A DNA stretch of 5,280 nt from an uncultured Clostridia bacterium (GTDB lineage Bacteria; Bacillota; Clostridia; Acetivibrionales; CALMWN01): the NCBI GenBank assembly GCA_937873555.1, contig CALMWN010000038.1, positions 1 through 5,280 on the forward strand, read 5' to 3'. Numbering within the stretch: the first letter of the stretch is position 1; every line of letters begins with the position of its first letter. A model generated the notes under the pieces. It did not search any database. It saw only the letters and a list, made by a program, of their open reading frames with translations, and was not told where the DNA came from. The position numbers and the translations under genes are program-made. Positions 5,110-5,280 of the stretch are shown piece after piece.

Positions 5110-5215
5110 ATCCAATTTTGATTTCCTGCCTATACCCCCATTTTGATTATGCGAAATATAACGCAAGATTGCGCGCCCGTTGCCCTGTGCAAAGGGTTTG
5201 AGGATTTTTACCCCC
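5110..5215 (-). other. intergenic region between HNH end and terS; probable cos/packaging site
   Basis: Directly after the predicted HNH stop, the minus strand carries a run of six Gs and a TAAAAATCC, then CCCTTTGCACAGGG (a small dyad), CGGGCGCGC, TTGCGTTATATTTCGCATAA (a small TGCG/CGCA dyad) and a second G-run, AATGGGGGTATAGG. From memory, Bacillota phages that have the HNH-terS order carry a similar G-rich block with TAAAAATC or TCAAAAATC at this point, and cos sites lie here. The cleavage position and overhang cannot be read from the sequence. No ORF with a start signal is present. Confidence 0.4.
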
Positions 5216-5248
5216 CTACCCCCAGCGACCACCTTCACGAGCAGTGAT
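5216..5248 (-). CDS. C-terminal tail of a probable HNH endonuclease (partial)
   Basis: The last ten codons before a TAG at 5216-5218 read ITAREGGRWG, the kind of C-terminus I associate with phage HNH endonucleases that precede terminase genes (their end is often a Thr-Ala, then Gly-Gly-Arg-Trp-Gly). The rest of the gene is cut off at 5248 by adapter sequence. HNH proteins in this place are needed, with terminase, for cos cleavage in studied phages. Ten residues are weak evidence; the call rests on the tail plus its position. Confidence 0.45.
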   Translation of the reverse strand: MTAREGGRWG

Positions 5249-5280
5249 CTGTCTCTTATACACATCTCCGAGCCCACGAG
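5249..5280. other. Nextera transposase adapter carried into the assembly (not biological)
   Basis: Bases 5249-5267 are CTGTCTCTTATACACATCT, the 19-base Tn5 mosaic end used in Nextera libraries. Bases 5268-5280, CCGAGCCCACGAG, are the beginning of the read 2 adapter. Genuine sequence therefore ends at 5248. Read on the minus strand this adapter yields MGSEMCIRDR, a peptide that recurs in databases as an artefact, so the open frame 4984-5277 should be discarded. Confidence 0.97.

Noticed and set aside
4984..5277. Minus-strand frame of 97 residues beginning MGSEMCIRDR
   Set aside because: Its start lies in adapter sequence, it crosses the probable cos region and it overlaps the N-terminus of the terminase small subunit in another frame.
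1..5280. CRISPR array, tRNA or rRNA genes
   Set aside because: No regularly spaced direct repeats, and no tRNA-like or rRNA-like sequence was seen on either strand.

Overview
The window looks like the right-hand end of a draft or metagenomic contig from a low- to mid-GC bacterium, probably a Bacillota (Firmicutes) member. The evidence is strong AAGGAGG-type ribosome binding sites before nearly every gene, a P27-type phage terminase small subunit, and a terminator-linked group II intron. I cannot name the genus. Every gene I accept lies on the minus strand, so the biological order runs from right to left. The last 32 bases (5249-5280) are not biological: they match Nextera transposase adapter, and any protein read from them is an artefact.

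Right part (5248 to about 3196): phage DNA-packaging region. The order is the last ten codons of a probable HNH endonuclease, a G-rich non-coding stretch where a cos site would be expected, the P27-family terminase small subunit with a TTG start, and a ParB-domain/DNA methyltransferase fusion. The terminase large subunit that normally follows is absent.

Middle part (about 3190 to 1928): an AT-rich cassette of four small genes with its own promoter (TTGTTG-17-TATAAT just after the methyltransferase stop) and its own Rho-independent terminator. It encodes two unrecognised 79-residue proteins, a 73-residue HNH nuclease-like protein and a DUF1232/YkvA-family membrane protein. Private promoter, private terminator and different base composition are the layout of a phage 'moron' (cargo unit). 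This is the best candidate here for an undescribed system.

Left part (about 1924 to 1): stacked, broken mobile elements. Immediately beyond the terminator T-run lies the 5' RNA portion of a group II intron, probably class C, which typically inserts behind terminators. Its reverse transcriptase is cut at the RT1 motif (about 1054). The sequence then switches to a DUF5372 (Y4bD/Y4pK-like) gene, a small accessory ORF and a large serine recombinase, a set resembling the y4bA-y4bD module of rhizobial plasmids. The recombinase is itself cut after about 151 residues (about position 55) by unrelated sequence at the contig edge. The history is a prophage packaging locus carrying a cargo cassette, followed by successive mobile-element insertions or deletions.
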